Source: Fusarium oxysporum f. sp. lycopersici 4287 (taxonomy: Eukaryota > Ascomycota > Sordariomycetes > Hypocreales > Nectriaceae). Taken from it: a DNA stretch of 64,000 bases. The stretch is taken from contig NC_030995.1 of NCBI RefSeq assembly GCF_000149955.1, forward strand, positions 2,311,453-2,375,452, read 5' to 3'. This document shows, one piece after another, positions 11,807 to 23,219 of the stretch (its first letter is position 1; each line of letters opens with the position of its first letter). Below the pieces are notes generated by a model that was given only the letters and a program-made list of their open reading frames with translations, was not told the origin of the DNA and did no database searches. Position numbers and translations under genes: made by a program.

Positions 11807-12409
11807 TTAGTCAAGACGAGGCAGCTCGCCCTTCGCCTGTGCTTCTTCAACAGCCTTGTTGTAAATCGCAACCTTCTCCTCATACTCCTTAACAAGATCC
11901 TCATCTCTCTTGCCGGGAGTAGCATCACCACCACCGAAAGCACGAACAGCAGCGTAGTAAACATCAGCCAGAGCACGGCATGCACCAGCAGCACTTGAAG
12001 AGGTGCATTGGTAGTACAAGCTATTCACAATTAGGCCCGTTTCTTTCTCGATGCACAATGGAGGGACTTACTCGGTCTTGAAGTTGCTATCAATGCGAGC
12101 CTTGGCACTAACAGTGAAACGGCTCTGCTTGCGATAGTTGTTATATCCAAAGTCGTGGCGGTTGCAAGCAGGCACGAAGGGGAAGCCGAAAGGGTTGTCG
12201 GGGGAAGAAGTGCAGCCATCAGAAGTCCAGTCAAGGGTAGGAGGGTCACGGGCGTTGCGACGAGCGGTGAATGTTGGTAGAGTGACGCTGAAGAGGAGTT
12301 GATCCGTCACGGTGTTGGCGCTCTGGCGCTTTGAGACAGCAGCATCTTCGCCTGTAGGGAGGGCGAAGACAGCTGGGATGAGAGTGAGGAGAGAAACGCT
12401 GAACTTCAT
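11807..12409 (-). CDS. Secreted fungal phospholipase A2 (group XIV-like)
   Basis: Predicted 183 residues from exons 12409-12072 and 12020-11807, joined by a 51-base GTAAGT...TAG intron. The enzyme should hydrolyse the sn-2 ester of phospholipids outside the cell. Residues 1-16 form a signal peptide, followed by a 'KR' site near residue 27-28 that may mark propeptide processing. The catalytic His-Asp pair is in 'PACNRHDFGYNNY', the signature of the prokaryote/fungal family. Disulfide cysteines sit in 'DGCTSSPDNPFGF', 'PAC', 'YYQC' and 'AGAC'. The C-terminal charged tail ('RDEDLVKEYEEKVAIYNKAVEEAQ') is a common addition. A TATA-like element lies about 60 bases upstream. Confidence 0.92.
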
Positions 12410-12899
12410 TTTGATGACTGCACTGATGAACGAGAAAGTCAGAACTGATTAAGAATATCTGAAGTATTTATACATAATCATAACCTCGCACCCATCAATC
12501 TTCTTCTCCGAAGAAGAGATTCTCCGAAGTTAACGTTAAAGCAGTAGTATACCTCCGATCATCGCATGCCGAGACTAGGAGGTACCTTCCTAAAGCAGTA
12601 ATGATCTCTGCTCCGAAGGTCACGCTCCAAAGATGGATTAAATCATTCGCTCTACCCGCCAAGACCGGTAGTGCCTATTATATGCCGACCTGCTTGTTTA
12701 AGCTTCAAGGACCTGGATCTGCATAGATCGTGGTGGGATAGACAACGTGTATTGGTGCGGGGTTGCACGATGCTAAAACCGCTCGGTTTCTAAAACAGGA
12801 ACAACCTCCGCGACGACGAATGACATTCTTCAAATGAAGAGTGAAAACCAAGGAACCGTTTAAACTATATGAATGAGCTTCCTTTTCGAATCAATTAAG
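12410..12899. other. Intergenic region containing PLA2 promoter
   Basis: A TATGTATAAATA box (minus strand, about 12465-12476) precedes the PLA2 start. Short repeated phrases around 12500-12630 built on 'CTCCGAAG' are noticeable but not a known element. Confidence 0.4.
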
Positions 12900-13702
12900 C
12901 TAGGAAATGACATGTGAAGTTCTTGGGGCTACTGCTTGTCGTTTTCCGCGTATATGAAATTCGCAGCTGGATATGTTAACCTCGGTGAACGAGATGGGAA
13001 TTAGATCGTCCTTACCGATGGGAATAAGACCATTCTCATGCGCCCATTCACGGACTCCATATCCTGCATGGTCTGATCCCCAGTGCTTCCTCTCCTCTGG
13101 TTTGCTCAGGTGTAGCTTCTTGGTCGTTCCATTGGCTGCAATGAAGGTGAAGAAGACATAGCGGTGCTTTCCGGTCTTTGGCGGTGGAGCAGGAGGTTTG
13201 TATTTGATGATGTCCTTGAGGTGATGTTTGGATTTGGACTTTGATGAGAATTTCAGTTGAGAGCTGGCTGCGATCCAGTGGCAGAATTCGGACCATTTGG
13301 GGTCATCGCGGGATGGCGCGTCGGGATCGGTGAGGACGATGACATACGACATGTGTTTGGAGAGTTGGGCACCGGCGAGAGCGTCAGATTCGACCCTGTC
13401 AAGATGGATTACAGGCGCCTTTTTAAGATGATCGGGTTTGAGGGTGTTGCCCAGCACGGCAGAGTCGTGCTTCCATTTGACACGAAGGCTAAGAGCAGGC
13501 GGGAAGTCATCAATAACGGTGGGAATGATCTGAGCCTCGAGCAGTCTATGCGGGTTAGCAGACTTCCTCAATTGCGGTGAAGCTGACAGTACTTCTCGCG
13601 GATATGATCCAGATCTGTGTTATGGGAGCCAAGCACTTGCTGCCCATCACCCGCGACAACGCCGACATACGCAGTCAGCAGAAGAGGGAGCCGCCACAAC
13701 AT
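12900..13702 (-). CDS. Secreted phosphatidylethanolamine-binding protein (PEBP) family protein
   Basis: Two exons (13702-13593 and 13545-12900) give 251 residues, joined by a 47-base intron with a CTAAC branch site. Residues 1-17 ('MLWRLPLLLTAYVGVVA') form a signal peptide. The PEBP core is clear: 'YVIVLTDPDAPSRDDPKWSEFCHW' is the ligand-pocket strand with the DPDAPSR signature (the motif itself is shorter than this quoted stretch plus flank), 'PPAPPPKTGKHRYVF' is the second signature, and 'WGSDHAGYGVREWA' follows. PEBPs bind phospholipids or peptides and include TFS1/Ic-type carboxypeptidase inhibitors. The start at 13702 is chosen because it yields the signal peptide; an upstream frame is open but improbable. 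Its neighbour on the same strand is the PLA2 gene. Confidence 0.85.
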
Positions 13703-14306
13703 TGCGACGAGTATCTTGATACTTTGGCTGATTGATTGATGAAATGGATTGATGAAGCCAGAGAGGGAATCAATTGAAGTGAAGAATAAGAAAAGGTTTG
13801 GCGTTGATGGCCCTTCCCCGCAATCAACGTTGGGTTTCTCAGGCGACACATCATGATGTAACGGCTACCTACCTCTGACGTGAGTGGAAAGTCTGATGGT
13901 CTATTTTCAATGGCCCCAACGCTTCAGCAAACCTTAACGGCAATATGACAATTAATCGAGGCTATCTGACTCAGAGTAAGATCATTGGAAATAGCTGATT
14001 AGACCAAACGACAGCCAGCACCAGTCCACCAGAACAGAACATGTTATACGTACAATGATCGAACACAACATAACTATACTAAGTTTCTCGTTATCAATCC
14101 AGAGTTTCTATACACTACTATAGTGAATGTTGGGTAATTGCATTGAAGAATACTCTTAACATGCAATATTCAGAGTATATATATACACAAAAGGAAATAT
14201 TTTTAGTCACAGAAATGGATGCAAAACACGCTTGAGTTTTACATATGTGAGCCGAGATATCGCAAACACTTATTTTTGACAACAACAACACTAACAACCA
14301 TTGAAA
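13703..14306. other. Divergent intergenic region
   Basis: This lies between the minus-strand PEBP gene and the plus-strand unknown gene and should hold both promoters. A TATATATA run sits near 14177-14184. Nothing else was identified. Confidence 0.5.
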
Positions 14307-15293
14307 ATGCATCTTGACCACAAGATTCCATGGCATTTGATCGCTCCCCATTTCTCACTTACGCCATCTGATCAAAGGGGAAACTACAACCTGGCTGCGT
14401 TAGATATCCCCGAGCAGAAAGCGGTGATCGGCCACTTTAACCGCGTCTTCTTGGCAACTATCCGGGAATTCTCAGATACTGAGTCCACGAAGACAGACTC
14501 AACACCAATCAGTGGAAAGCTCTTTTCCGACGATGTCCTCTACTTCGCTGAGCGCCACTTCGGTCTGAGTCCCCATGAGGATAACTCGGCACTGCACAAC
14601 CCGCTCAACCCGTCGCATCAGGATCTTGGATACTGGAAACGCCGAGCAAAGGATCCAGATAGTGATGTTGAGCCATGCTACAGCACCGCTGATGCCAACC
14701 TGGCCGACGCGGCAAAGATGCTGGTCATTGTAGCTGCTACCGCCGATGACAAAACCACTCGTCGGGAGGCTTTATCCGCGCTTGTCCGTCTGTCCACCGA
14801 GGTTCCAATATCAGACCTGCGAGGTCTTCATTGGGGTCACGCCTTCGGACTCGACCTTGTTGCTAGCGTGGCGTTGCAAATGTACATCTTCCTAAACCTC
14901 ATTGAAGCTGTCGAATCTCGGGCAGCAGAACGGGTGCCGTTACTATCTGTTGAACAGCTGCTGTCATTTCTGAGCAACCACGCCCTTGAGAACTATGACT
15001 TCCCTGCACAGAATATTCCGCATCGAGCTTTTTGGCATTCTCTTGGGGTTACTGAGTCATGGGTTGCCGGTCGGCGTAAGGGTACTCTTGAAGGGGACAA
15101 GGCGGTAATTGATCCGTTGGCAGGTGGGTCGGATGAAGTTCAACACAAGGCGAGAGAGAGTTTGAAGAAATACTTGAAGGACTGTTTTGCGATTTTGTAT
15201 GCCTATGATGTGGTTTTGAGAAATGCAGTAGGGTCTGAAAGGGCGGATGAGTATTGGCAGTACGAGCTTAATTGGGTATTCGAGTTGCTATAA
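14307..15293 (+). CDS. Unknown cytosolic protein, 328 residues
   Basis: I do not recognise the family. The ORF is intronless, begins at the first ATG after an AACAAC-rich leader, and shows even coding character. There is no signal peptide or transmembrane segment. The protein is alpha-helical in character: long amphipathic stretches around residues 25-50, 125-160, 180-220 and 280-325. Histidines recur in 'LRGLHWGHAFGLDL', 'FAERHFGLSPHE' and 'IPHRAFWHSLG', which could be metal ligands or simply structural. A diiron or questin-oxidase-like fold was considered but not supported by a motif. Confidence 0.7.
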   Translation: MHLDHKIPWHLIAPHFSLTPSDQRGNYNLAALDIPEQKAVIGHFNRVFLATIREFSDTESTKTDSTPISGKLFSDDVLYFAERHFGLSPHEDNSALHNPLNPSHQDLGYWKRRAKDPDSDVEPCYSTADANLADAAKMLVIVAATADDKTTRREALSALVRLSTEVPISDLRGLHWGHAFGLDLVASVALQMYIFLNLIEAVESRAAERVPLLSVEQLLSFLSNHALENYDFPAQNIPHRAFWHSLGVTESWVAGRRKGTLEGDKAVIDPLAGGSDEVQHKARESLKKYLKDCFAILYAYDVVLRNAVGSERADEYWQYELNWVFELL

Positions 15294-16083
15294 AGTCAAC
15301 AATTCAGAGAGCAGGCGTTCAAACAGCTATCATCCAGTGAGTCCTTTGATAGGTAAAGATCGCCATTGATCATAGTGCTGATGCCGTAGTCAATAGTTCA
15401 GGTAAGTAGTGGCGAGTACTGTGAAATAAATTGATAGCAAGATGGCTCATGTAGTGAGAATATATCGAAGAATAACTATTGGAATACGATATAGCATCTT
15501 ATTCCTCCATTACTCGGCAACTGGCCCTTGCTTTTGGTCCATTGGTACAGAGATTTGACAACCACATGAAGAATAGTATAGACTAAGCATTACTCAAAAA
15601 CCACAACAATGCCAGGCTTCTCTGGGTGACTGTATGGTTTCGGCTCGCCTTTTCCCCATTCCTCACCAATCCAATATTCAGGCGATCTGAGAATTGCAAT
15701 GAGTCGTATGATATCCACATCAAGATACTGCCCACTAAAAGGCAAAGCGCAGTGACGTGTTGCCAGGCTTGGCCTACAGCGCGGAATGGGAAATGAGGTT
15801 GGTGGCGCACTTCACGCCTGCAATCTCTTGTCTTAATCCAGGCTTGTGCAGGTACTTATTGGATAGTGGTCCAATCGCATAGCTTTCCAATATTGGAATT
15901 CTGCGGAGTGAGAGCGTCAGGTATCAATGCAATGTCTTGTAACTTCGGCGCAGGGCCTGATGACAGTACCGTATAGAATATCAGTGTTTCTAACTACCAA
16001 AAGGTTTTAAGACATTTCTAACTTCACTTCTATAATAACTTCCCAGTCAACACTCAGAGATACTTGGTACAAGTCAACTGTCA
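15294..16083. other. Intergenic region, no gene seen
   Basis: Only a short, unsupported ORF on the minus strand. The final 100 bases lead into the HET gene. Confidence 0.5.
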
Positions 16084-18237
16084 ATGAACGAATTAACGCT
16101 ACAGGACCGGCTGGATTCTAACGCCGAGGGAGAGATCCCTGCGTCCAACAGGAAATTGTGCGGCAAATGCCTTGCAATATCTTGGAATCTTGATGAGTAC
16201 AAGGGCATTCCGGGCCAAAATGGGTCTGAAAATTGGACGCTCAACCATCATGAGACTTTGGGTGAACTGGAGAATTCATGTGAGACTGGCTGCCCGCTAT
16301 GTCAAACGTTCTTTTCACTTCTTGTCTATGAAAGGATAGGTATTAAGGGTAGGGATATCCTACATTGGAACATTGAACATAATCGTGGCGAATGGTCGCT
16401 TTCTTTTGAGGTGGAAGATGACGAACACATGTGGTTCATGGAAGGGATGGTGAGATTCAGCCGTCTCAATCGATTACGATGGTGAAAAGTAATTCATAGC
16501 TGACCTTTGCGTAATGAGGCGTAAGGCTAAAGTTAATACCCAGGGCTTTCGCCGTCAACTTTGGACGAAGACTTAAAGGCTCTTATTGAGGAGAGCATAA
16601 ACCCTTGGATTGAGGCGTGTACACGTTCAGGGAAGCACAACAGCTACCCCAGATGTCCGTCTGATGACTCGGAGTCGTACAGCATGCCAACACGACTAAT
16701 AGACGTGGGGTCTGTTGCTCAGTCTACAGCAAGGCTGGTAGAAACCAAAGATCTTTCAGAGGAAAAGAAAAAACGGCCATATGTCATCTTGAGCTACTGC
16801 TGGGGATCAGGGAACGATCCTGCACGAACAACAAGTCGGAACCTGAGAGAAAGACATAATAAGATAGAGTGCGACACTTTTCCAAAGACAATTCAAGACG
16901 CGATCCGAATTACCCGCTTGATGAAGATCCAGTATCTTTGGGTCGATGCCGTATGTATTATACAGTCTGATAAAACTCTGAATGCGCAACAAGAAGACGA
17001 TGTGGCCATGGCCGATTGGGAGAGGGAGTCAATGCGCATGGCATCTTATTATTCCAACTCTCTGTGCCGTATCGCAGCGTCGAACGCAAAAGACAGCTCA
17101 GAAGGAATACTAATTGAACGACGAGCAGCGCGATACGACTTCAAGAAGTGGTATAACCCAGCGAACAAATTCTTACCGTCGCCCTTCGCCTTCAGACGAA
17201 GGTTCCCCAGCTCACTGTTCGAACGAGGCTGGTGCCTTCAAGAATGGATCCTTTCACCTCGTATTCTTCACTGGACAGCCAATGGTTTAATCTGGGAATG
17301 GTCAAATGGGTTCTTCTGGGAGGGCCAAAGCGGCTTCGAGGGAGAACCTCCAGAATCCTTTGGCGAAACACGCTTCGGAGGAGAGAATCGCAAGACAAAT
17401 GACTGCGTGCTGGAACTTGGGTTGTCGGAAGATGAGACACAGTAAATATGTCGGATTCTACGCTCCGAAAAAGAGGAGGCATTAGGTGAAGGCAGGCCTG
17501 CATTAGTAGAACACTACGCTCAGAGGCATCTGTCATTTCTTAGCGACAGACTCGCAGCTGTTGAAGGAATTGCAAGCGAGTTGTCAAAGCTTCACGGGGT
17601 CGACTACTTCGCAGGTATTTTTGAGTCACGATGCCTTGAACAGTTGATCTGGAGGTCAGAAGACCCACAAAGGTTGTTGGATACTACTGACAGATTCCCC
17701 ACCTGGTCTTGGCTGTCGTCAAAGGGTGAGATTACCTTCAGACATGTCGGTTCAGGAGGGGCATTTGGCACTTGGATGGAGAACCTTGAGCGATTTCCAT
17801 CAAGTCAACATGAAAAGAGCCTTGCTCGCGTAGCGAACAAAGAACTCCGTTTCACTGCCCCACTACTGAAGTTGGATATGCTGGATCCAGAAGATGTAAA
17901 GTCGGACGAAACAGAGCCAGAATATCCTTGGCCGGGGCGTCACCGCTTTTTATTGGGAACTGGGAGTCCTATTTGGCAAGGATTAACTTGTAGTATTCAT
18001 CTCGACAGCCTGGCATCTTCTGCCTGTTTGAAGAGCCGTGCATACTTGCTATTATTGCGCCATCTGTCGTTTTCGGGAACAGACTATCAAGGACTAGTTG
18101 TACAGATGGTTGAAGGGACTGGCGAGTGGGAAGTCTATTATCGAAGGATCGGAATGTTCTTCTTACAGCAGCTGGGTGAGTATCTCCAGGACCTACCAGA
18201 CTTGAAGCAATGGATGATTAAGGTTATCTTGGTATAG
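16084..18237 (+). CDS. HET-domain (heterokaryon incompatibility) protein
   Basis: HET proteins trigger cell death after fusion of incompatible hyphae. The HET core is in the middle exon: 'YVILSYCWGSG', 'LMKIQYLWVDAVCIIQ', 'MASYYSNSLCRIAAS' and 'FERGWCLQEWILSPRILHWT'. A cysteine-rich lead precedes it ('LCGKCLAISW', 'CETGCPLCQTFF'). The exon 2/3 junction is sound: a 54-base intron at 17442-17495 removes an in-frame TAA and keeps phase. The exon 1/2 junction is not settled. The best-looking donor at 16450 is out of phase with the only good acceptor at 16543. In-phase choices are a weak GTCTCA donor at 16463 with that acceptor, or the 16450 donor with an AAG acceptor at 16578. The first gives about 672 residues. 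A frameshifted, inactive allele is possible; such alleles are common in this family. Confidence 0.75.
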
Positions 18238-19638
18238 TCATCGTAAAGGAATCTTCTTTTAAGAAAGAATGCTTCGAATAGAACCACGTGTTCTTGGATA
18301 TCCGTGTTCCTGCGCTGCAATTTGACTCGACAATTGATCTAGTTGCCTTCGCACTCAGATATACGGGAAGTAGGTATTTCTAGTAATACCAAGATAGCTG
18401 AATAAGTAATTAGTGTGCGGAGTGATACAAGATAAGACGGCAACATTACTCGTAATACACCAAAAGGCTCTGCGGTCCGCACGAAGCAAGTTTTAAAAAG
18501 TTAGAGGGATTAAATAAACAGTACACTGAAAGCTTCTCCATGCCGTCCACTTGGGCCTGGTTCTTCCGGTAGCGAGGCCTGGCCTCTGTGTTTCAAAACC
18601 TTATTCCTTGCATGAAATAGCACCACTAGCAATATGGCACAATACCCTTTTGTGCGGCGCTGCAAATAGATACAGTCAATAGCAAGATAGCCCAAGATCT
18701 CACTCTACGCAACACTTGACTAGCTCGGATAAGTCCTTGCCAGTCATCTCATGTCATTCTTCCCAAAGTGGTAGGATGCTGACGGGGCCAAGAATGAGCT
18801 AATCCTAGACGTCACTAAAAGAGCCTCAATCGCCAAGAGATATAAGGAGATCGCAATGGCACGCCATGTAACTTCAAACCATGTACTGAATAGCATCAAT
18901 TGCTGCCGTGTTCCAGGGTCACATGCAGGGGCCTCCAATGACAGCCAATATTAAAGCGGCAATCGCTTCGGCATTGGTATCAGAGTTTAGTCTAGCGATT
19001 TCTATGTAAAGAACATTTATCTTGCGGTGAAGAGTTGAAGGATTCACCATTGAAGCTGCACAAGGAAAAACGGCACGCATCGAATCAAAATTTTGCGGTC
19101 GTATCTGCAGGTATGACCCGATACCGGTGAAACACCCTGCAAGCCAAACTCAATTTAATTTGCCGAAGCCATCCTCTCAACCTCCCATCACGACACCCTC
19201 AAATATTCCATCTCCCCGACAGTCATCACCAGATCTTCACTACCCCAGATTTACTCCTCCTCAGCACCGAATCGTACGGAACCGCCAATGGAAGATCTCC
19301 CGGAGCCGATTCCGCTAAAGTAGGCACCGTAGTCGGAACCGCTCGTCAAAGTGCGGGGCGTCGAGCGGGGGAGGGGCAGAAACAGTTGGCGCGGGCTTTC
19401 AGTGAAACGTGGGGAAGCACAGCAGGAGAGTTTGACAGGAATAGCCCAATAGTAAAGGGAAATGTAACGTCGATCAGCGGGCTTGGAAACTGTCTGCTTG
19501 CGTTTGGTTATGCATGTTTCACTTGAGGCTGCCTTACTTAAACCCAACCATCTTCCCCTCTTCGTTCACTCCATCATCAACTCTCTCTCATCCTCCTCTT
19601 TACCTCTACAACTCACATCAAGATTCACAAATATCACA
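18238..19638. other. Intergenic region, about 1.4 kb
   Basis: No gene was found. The last 150 bases are pyrimidine-rich (CATC, CTCT runs), as in many fungal 5' leaders, and belong to the monooxygenase gene. Confidence 0.5.
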
Positions 19639-21605
19639 ATGGGTGACGTTATCCCTCAGAGTATCCCCCGGACTTCCCGAGCGTGGGCAGTCCCCGGCTC
19701 AACAAACATCGCCCTCGCAAAATTCCCCTCCGCAACCAAAAAGCCCTCCTCCTCAAACCCTCAAGAAATCGCCACCTCCCTGGTATCCGCCTTCAACACA
19801 GCCCTCAAGAACAAAGACCTCACCTCTCTCGCCCGTCTATTCTCCGAAGATGGTTTCTGGCGCGATCATCTTGCTCTGTCCTGGAACTTCCGCACCGTCC
19901 AAGGACCTTCCAACATCCTCTCATTCCTCAAATCCTGCTCCGAGTCAAAGGATGGTCTTCGCCTTACTAAGATTGAGGTTGATAGCTCAGCTCCCGTGAG
20001 ACAGCCCCAGTTTCTGCCCATCGATGGGGCTGGTGAAGTCCAGGGCGTACAGTTCTTTTTCGAGATTGAGACCGTGCGCGGTAAGGGACTGGGTCTTGCG
20101 CGGTTGATTGAAGAGAATGGAGAGTGGAAGATTTTCACGTTTTATACGAGAATTCAGGAGTTGAAAGGTTTTGAAGAGGCGATTAATGATCATCGATCGC
20201 GTGGTGTTGAGCATGGTGGAAAGCCTGGGCGAAAGAACTGGGCGCAGCGACGAGAGGCTGAGGCTGACTTCGCTGATGGTAGCGATCCTGCTGTTTTGAT
20301 CGTTGGTAAGTCTTTTACACGTTACAATGAAGTATGCATGAGTTGCTAACAATTTTAGGCGCCGGCCAAGCTGGTCTCACAGCCGCTGCTCGTCTCAAGA
20401 TGCTTGGCGTCGAAGCCCTCGCAATCGACCAGAACGATCGCGTAGGCGATAACTGGCGCAAGCGATACCACCAACTCGTCCTTCACGATCCCGTCTGGTA
20501 CGATCACATGCCATACCTCCAGTTCCCTCCCCAATGGCCCGTCTTCACACCTAAGGACAAGCTCGCTCAATTCTTTGAAGCATATGCTACCCTTCTTGAG
20601 CTCAACATCTGGATGAAGACTTCCCTCGTTGAGACAAAGTGGGACGATGCTAACAAGCGATGGGATGTCACCGTTGAGCGAACCAAAGAAGATGGTACCA
20701 AGGAGCGACGAACTCTGCACCCTCGCCATCTTATCCAGGCTACTGGTCACTCTGGCAAGAAGAACATGCCTGATATGAAGGGCATTTCCGACTTCAAGGG
20801 CGATCGTCTCTGCCACTCTTCCGAGTTCTCTGGTGCTCGTGATAACAGCCAGGGTAAGAAGGCCATTGTCGTTGGATCGTGCAACTCAGGCCACGATATC
20901 GCTCAGGATTTCCTCGAGAAGGGCTACGACGTCACCATGGTTCAACGCTCCAGCACCCATGTCGTTTCTTCTAAGGCCATCACCGACATTGGTCTTAAGG
21001 GCGTCTACTCCGAGGACGGTCCCCCCGTCGATGACGCCGACCTTCTTATCCACGGCCTTCCCATCCCCGTGTTCAAAGCCCTCTCGGTCACAACATGCCA
21101 GAAGCAAGCAGATTTCGACAAGGATATCCTCTCCGGTCTCAACAAAGCTGGTTTCAAGACCGACGCAGGCCCCGATGGCGCCGGCCTTTTGCTCAAGTAC
21201 TTCCAGCGCGGAGGCGGTTACTACATCGACGTCGGCGCTTCTCAGCTCATCGCCGATGGCAAGATCAAGGTTAAGCACGGACAAGAGATCGAGACTGTGT
21301 TGCCGCATGGATTGAGGTTTGCGGATGGCTCGGAGCTTGAGGCTGATGAGATTGTCTTCGCCACGGGATATCAGAACATGAGAACGCAGACAAGGGTCAT
21401 GTTTGGGGATGCGATTGCGGACAAGGTGAATGATGTTTGGGGCTTCAATGATGAGGGTGAGATGAGGACTATTTGGCAGAAGAGTGGACATCCTGGATTC
21501 TGGTACCATGGTGGTAACCTGGCTATGTGCCGCTACTACTCTAAGTTGTTGGCGCTGCAGATCAAGGGATTGGAAGAGGGTCTGTATGGTTATGACGATA
21601 TCTGA
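19639..21605 (+). CDS. Flavin-containing monooxygenase with N-terminal NTF2/SnoaL-like domain
   Basis: Two exons (19639-20305, 20359-21605) give 637 residues. Residues about 50-190 look like an NTF2/SnoaL-like alpha+beta barrel ('FNTALKNKDLTSLARLFSEDGFWRD' region, ending 'WKIFTFYTRIQEL'). The FAD-binding Rossmann motif 'LIVGAGQAGL' is built across the intron. 'QATGHSGK' and the NADPH loop 'AIVVGSCNSGHDIAQD' follow, then 'IVFATGYQNM', matching the ATG motif of class B monooxygenases such as YUCCA-like enzymes. It should oxygenate a small nucleophile or ketone with NADPH and O2, probably in the cytosol. The start at 19639 follows a long pyrimidine-rich leader; an upstream in-frame extension is open but lacks an ATG in good context. 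Confidence 0.92.
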
Positions 21606-21818
21606 GTCACGGTCGCAAGGGAAATTGTTTTTAGCATTTCATTATAGTCACGCAATTGAGTTTCATCATTTCAAGACCAGTTTCGAGTAAATATGTGAAT
21701 ATCATTAAGTCGTGATATAATACACGAAGAATAGAATTACACAACCGTAAGCCATATCCCATCATCAGCTGTGACCAAGGTCTAAGCTAAAGCCCAACCA
21801 TCAATCCCATGTACGGAT

Positions 21819-23219
21819 TTAACCAGCCTGGTAAACAGCCAAAGCAGCAACATGAGGGTTAATCATCGTAAGGTTATAAGGCGTAACATAGAGATCCGTA
21901 TCCGTCAAAGCAAGGAACATAGTTCCATTGATAGCGGGATCACCCTGCCAAGTCGAAACATTAGGCTGGATGGTATACGCCGTCCTATCCTCGAGGCTGA
22001 TGTTCTGGAGAGGAGAGTATGTAACATTGAGTTGAGAAACCCACGCGGCGAACTTGGGCTCCTTGACGTTGGTGGAGGTGATGTAGCTGTTGTTGGGGCC
22101 GATGGGCTTGCCGGGTGCGTCCCAGTTCAGAAAGACCTGACGGCCGGGGTATGAGAGGGGGATGGTGCGGTTGTGAGTAATTGCGGCCTTGCAGTTCTCG
22201 CCGGTCTCAGTAGCGTTGACGCAAAGTTCATCGTCGTCAATGTCCTTGGTAGACAAAGTATTGGCATATCCACCAGTCGTCTCGTTCCAAACAGCAGACC
22301 CATTGATGCGTGCAGGGTTAGGCTGGTTAAGAATATTCAACGAAGGAAAGTTCTGCCAGACAAGTCTGGTCTGGTTATAAGGACAGCTCGAAATATATGG
22401 CGCCAACAATGTCCACGCCCAGCTTTGCGGAATACCAGGCGTATGCCACTCGGGCATAGCAAACGTACCGCCAAACTGCCTAAAGATCATCTGCTGCCTT
22501 GCCTCAATGGTAATACTCTGCAGGAGCAACTGCGCCGCGGGCCCAGAGTTCAAGTGCGGCAGGAACCCGTAAACACCAGACTCGCCCCAGCGCGTGAGCT
22601 TCTGGTTGAAGTCGATGAACTCGGGGACGTTGGAGACGGGGTAGTTGTACGTGCACTGCTTGGGAGCTTCGGGACCGAGCATGTTGCTAATCACTGTTGC
22701 GTGGCCGATTTCCTGACGGGCCATGTGTTCGATTAGAAAGCGGTCTTCATCGTTGATGCCGTAGGCGTCGAACTCTTCCTTTGAGAAAGTTGCGAGACCC
22801 CAGCGGAAGAGATCGAGTTCAATCCACTCTTGATACAGAGCCAGAGCAAGAGATTGATAGTCAAAGTCGCTCTGTACGCGATATACAGGTGCAGAGCCAT
22901 TGGTGCCGACACCGCCGTCTGGAGTGTAGGGTGCAGGCTGGGGAGCGTTCAACTTTCCATTGGCGGGATAGTCGAAAGATCCTGGGGGAGGAGGACGCTC
23001 AGGAATAGCTGATGCAAGAACTGTAGTTGAGAGCGCACCAGTAGTGGTAGGTGTTCCCTTAAAGGGGCCGTGAGAAGTCACAAAACTGTAGGGTCTAGGT
23101 GTACCAGCTGGACCAGAGGATGAGACTGTCGTCTGAGCCTCTGATACAACGGGTACAGCGGTGACGGCACCCGCTACAGCGAGGAGTATCGCACTCCGTA
23201 AGAAAGAAGTGGCCGACAT
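21819..23219 (-). CDS. rds1: Secreted ferritin-like Rds1 family protein
   Basis: Intronless, 466 residues. Residues 1-21 form a signal peptide. The mature N terminus has the family phrase 'RPPPPGSFDYPANGKLNAP', and the four-helix ferritin-like domain spans about 120-280. Possible metal ligands include 'YQEWIELDLF', 'HMARQEIGHATVI' and 'IEARQQMIFRQF'. Further conserved marks are 'LTRWGESGVYGFLPHL' and several NxS/T glycosylation sites in the C-terminal half. S. pombe rds1 is a stress- and nutrient-responsive gene of unknown biochemical activity. It converges on the monooxygenase gene with about 210 bases between stops. Confidence 0.88.
   Translation of the reverse strand: MSATSFLRSAILLAVAGAVTAVPVVSEAQTTVSSSGPAGTPRPYSFVTSHGPFKGTPTTTGALSTTVLASAIPERPPPPGSFDYPANGKLNAPQPAPYTPDGGVGTNGSAPVYRVQSDFDYQSLALALYQEWIELDLFRWGLATFSKEEFDAYGINDEDRFLIEHMARQEIGHATVISNMLGPEAPKQCTYNYPVSNVPEFIDFNQKLTRWGESGVYGFLPHLNSGPAAQLLLQSITIEARQQMIFRQFGGTFAMPEWHTPGIPQSWAWTLLAPYISSCPYNQTRLVWQNFPSLNILNQPNPARINGSAVWNETTGGYANTLSTKDIDDDELCVNATETGENCKAAITHNRTIPLSYPGRQVFLNWDAPGKPIGPNNSYITSTNVKEPKFAAWVSQLNVTYSPLQNISLEDRTAYTIQPNVSTWQGDPAINGTMFLALTDTDLYVTPYNLTMINPHVAALAVYQAG

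Noticed and set aside
17443..17445. In-frame TAA read as a nonsense mutation in the HET gene
   Set aside because: A 54-base GT-AG intron at 17442-17495 removes it and keeps the frame.
20886..21509. 207-codon minus-strand ORF
   Set aside because: Antisense of the flavin monooxygenase exon 2.
22173..22736. 187-codon plus-strand ORF
   Set aside because: Antisense of the Rds1-like gene.
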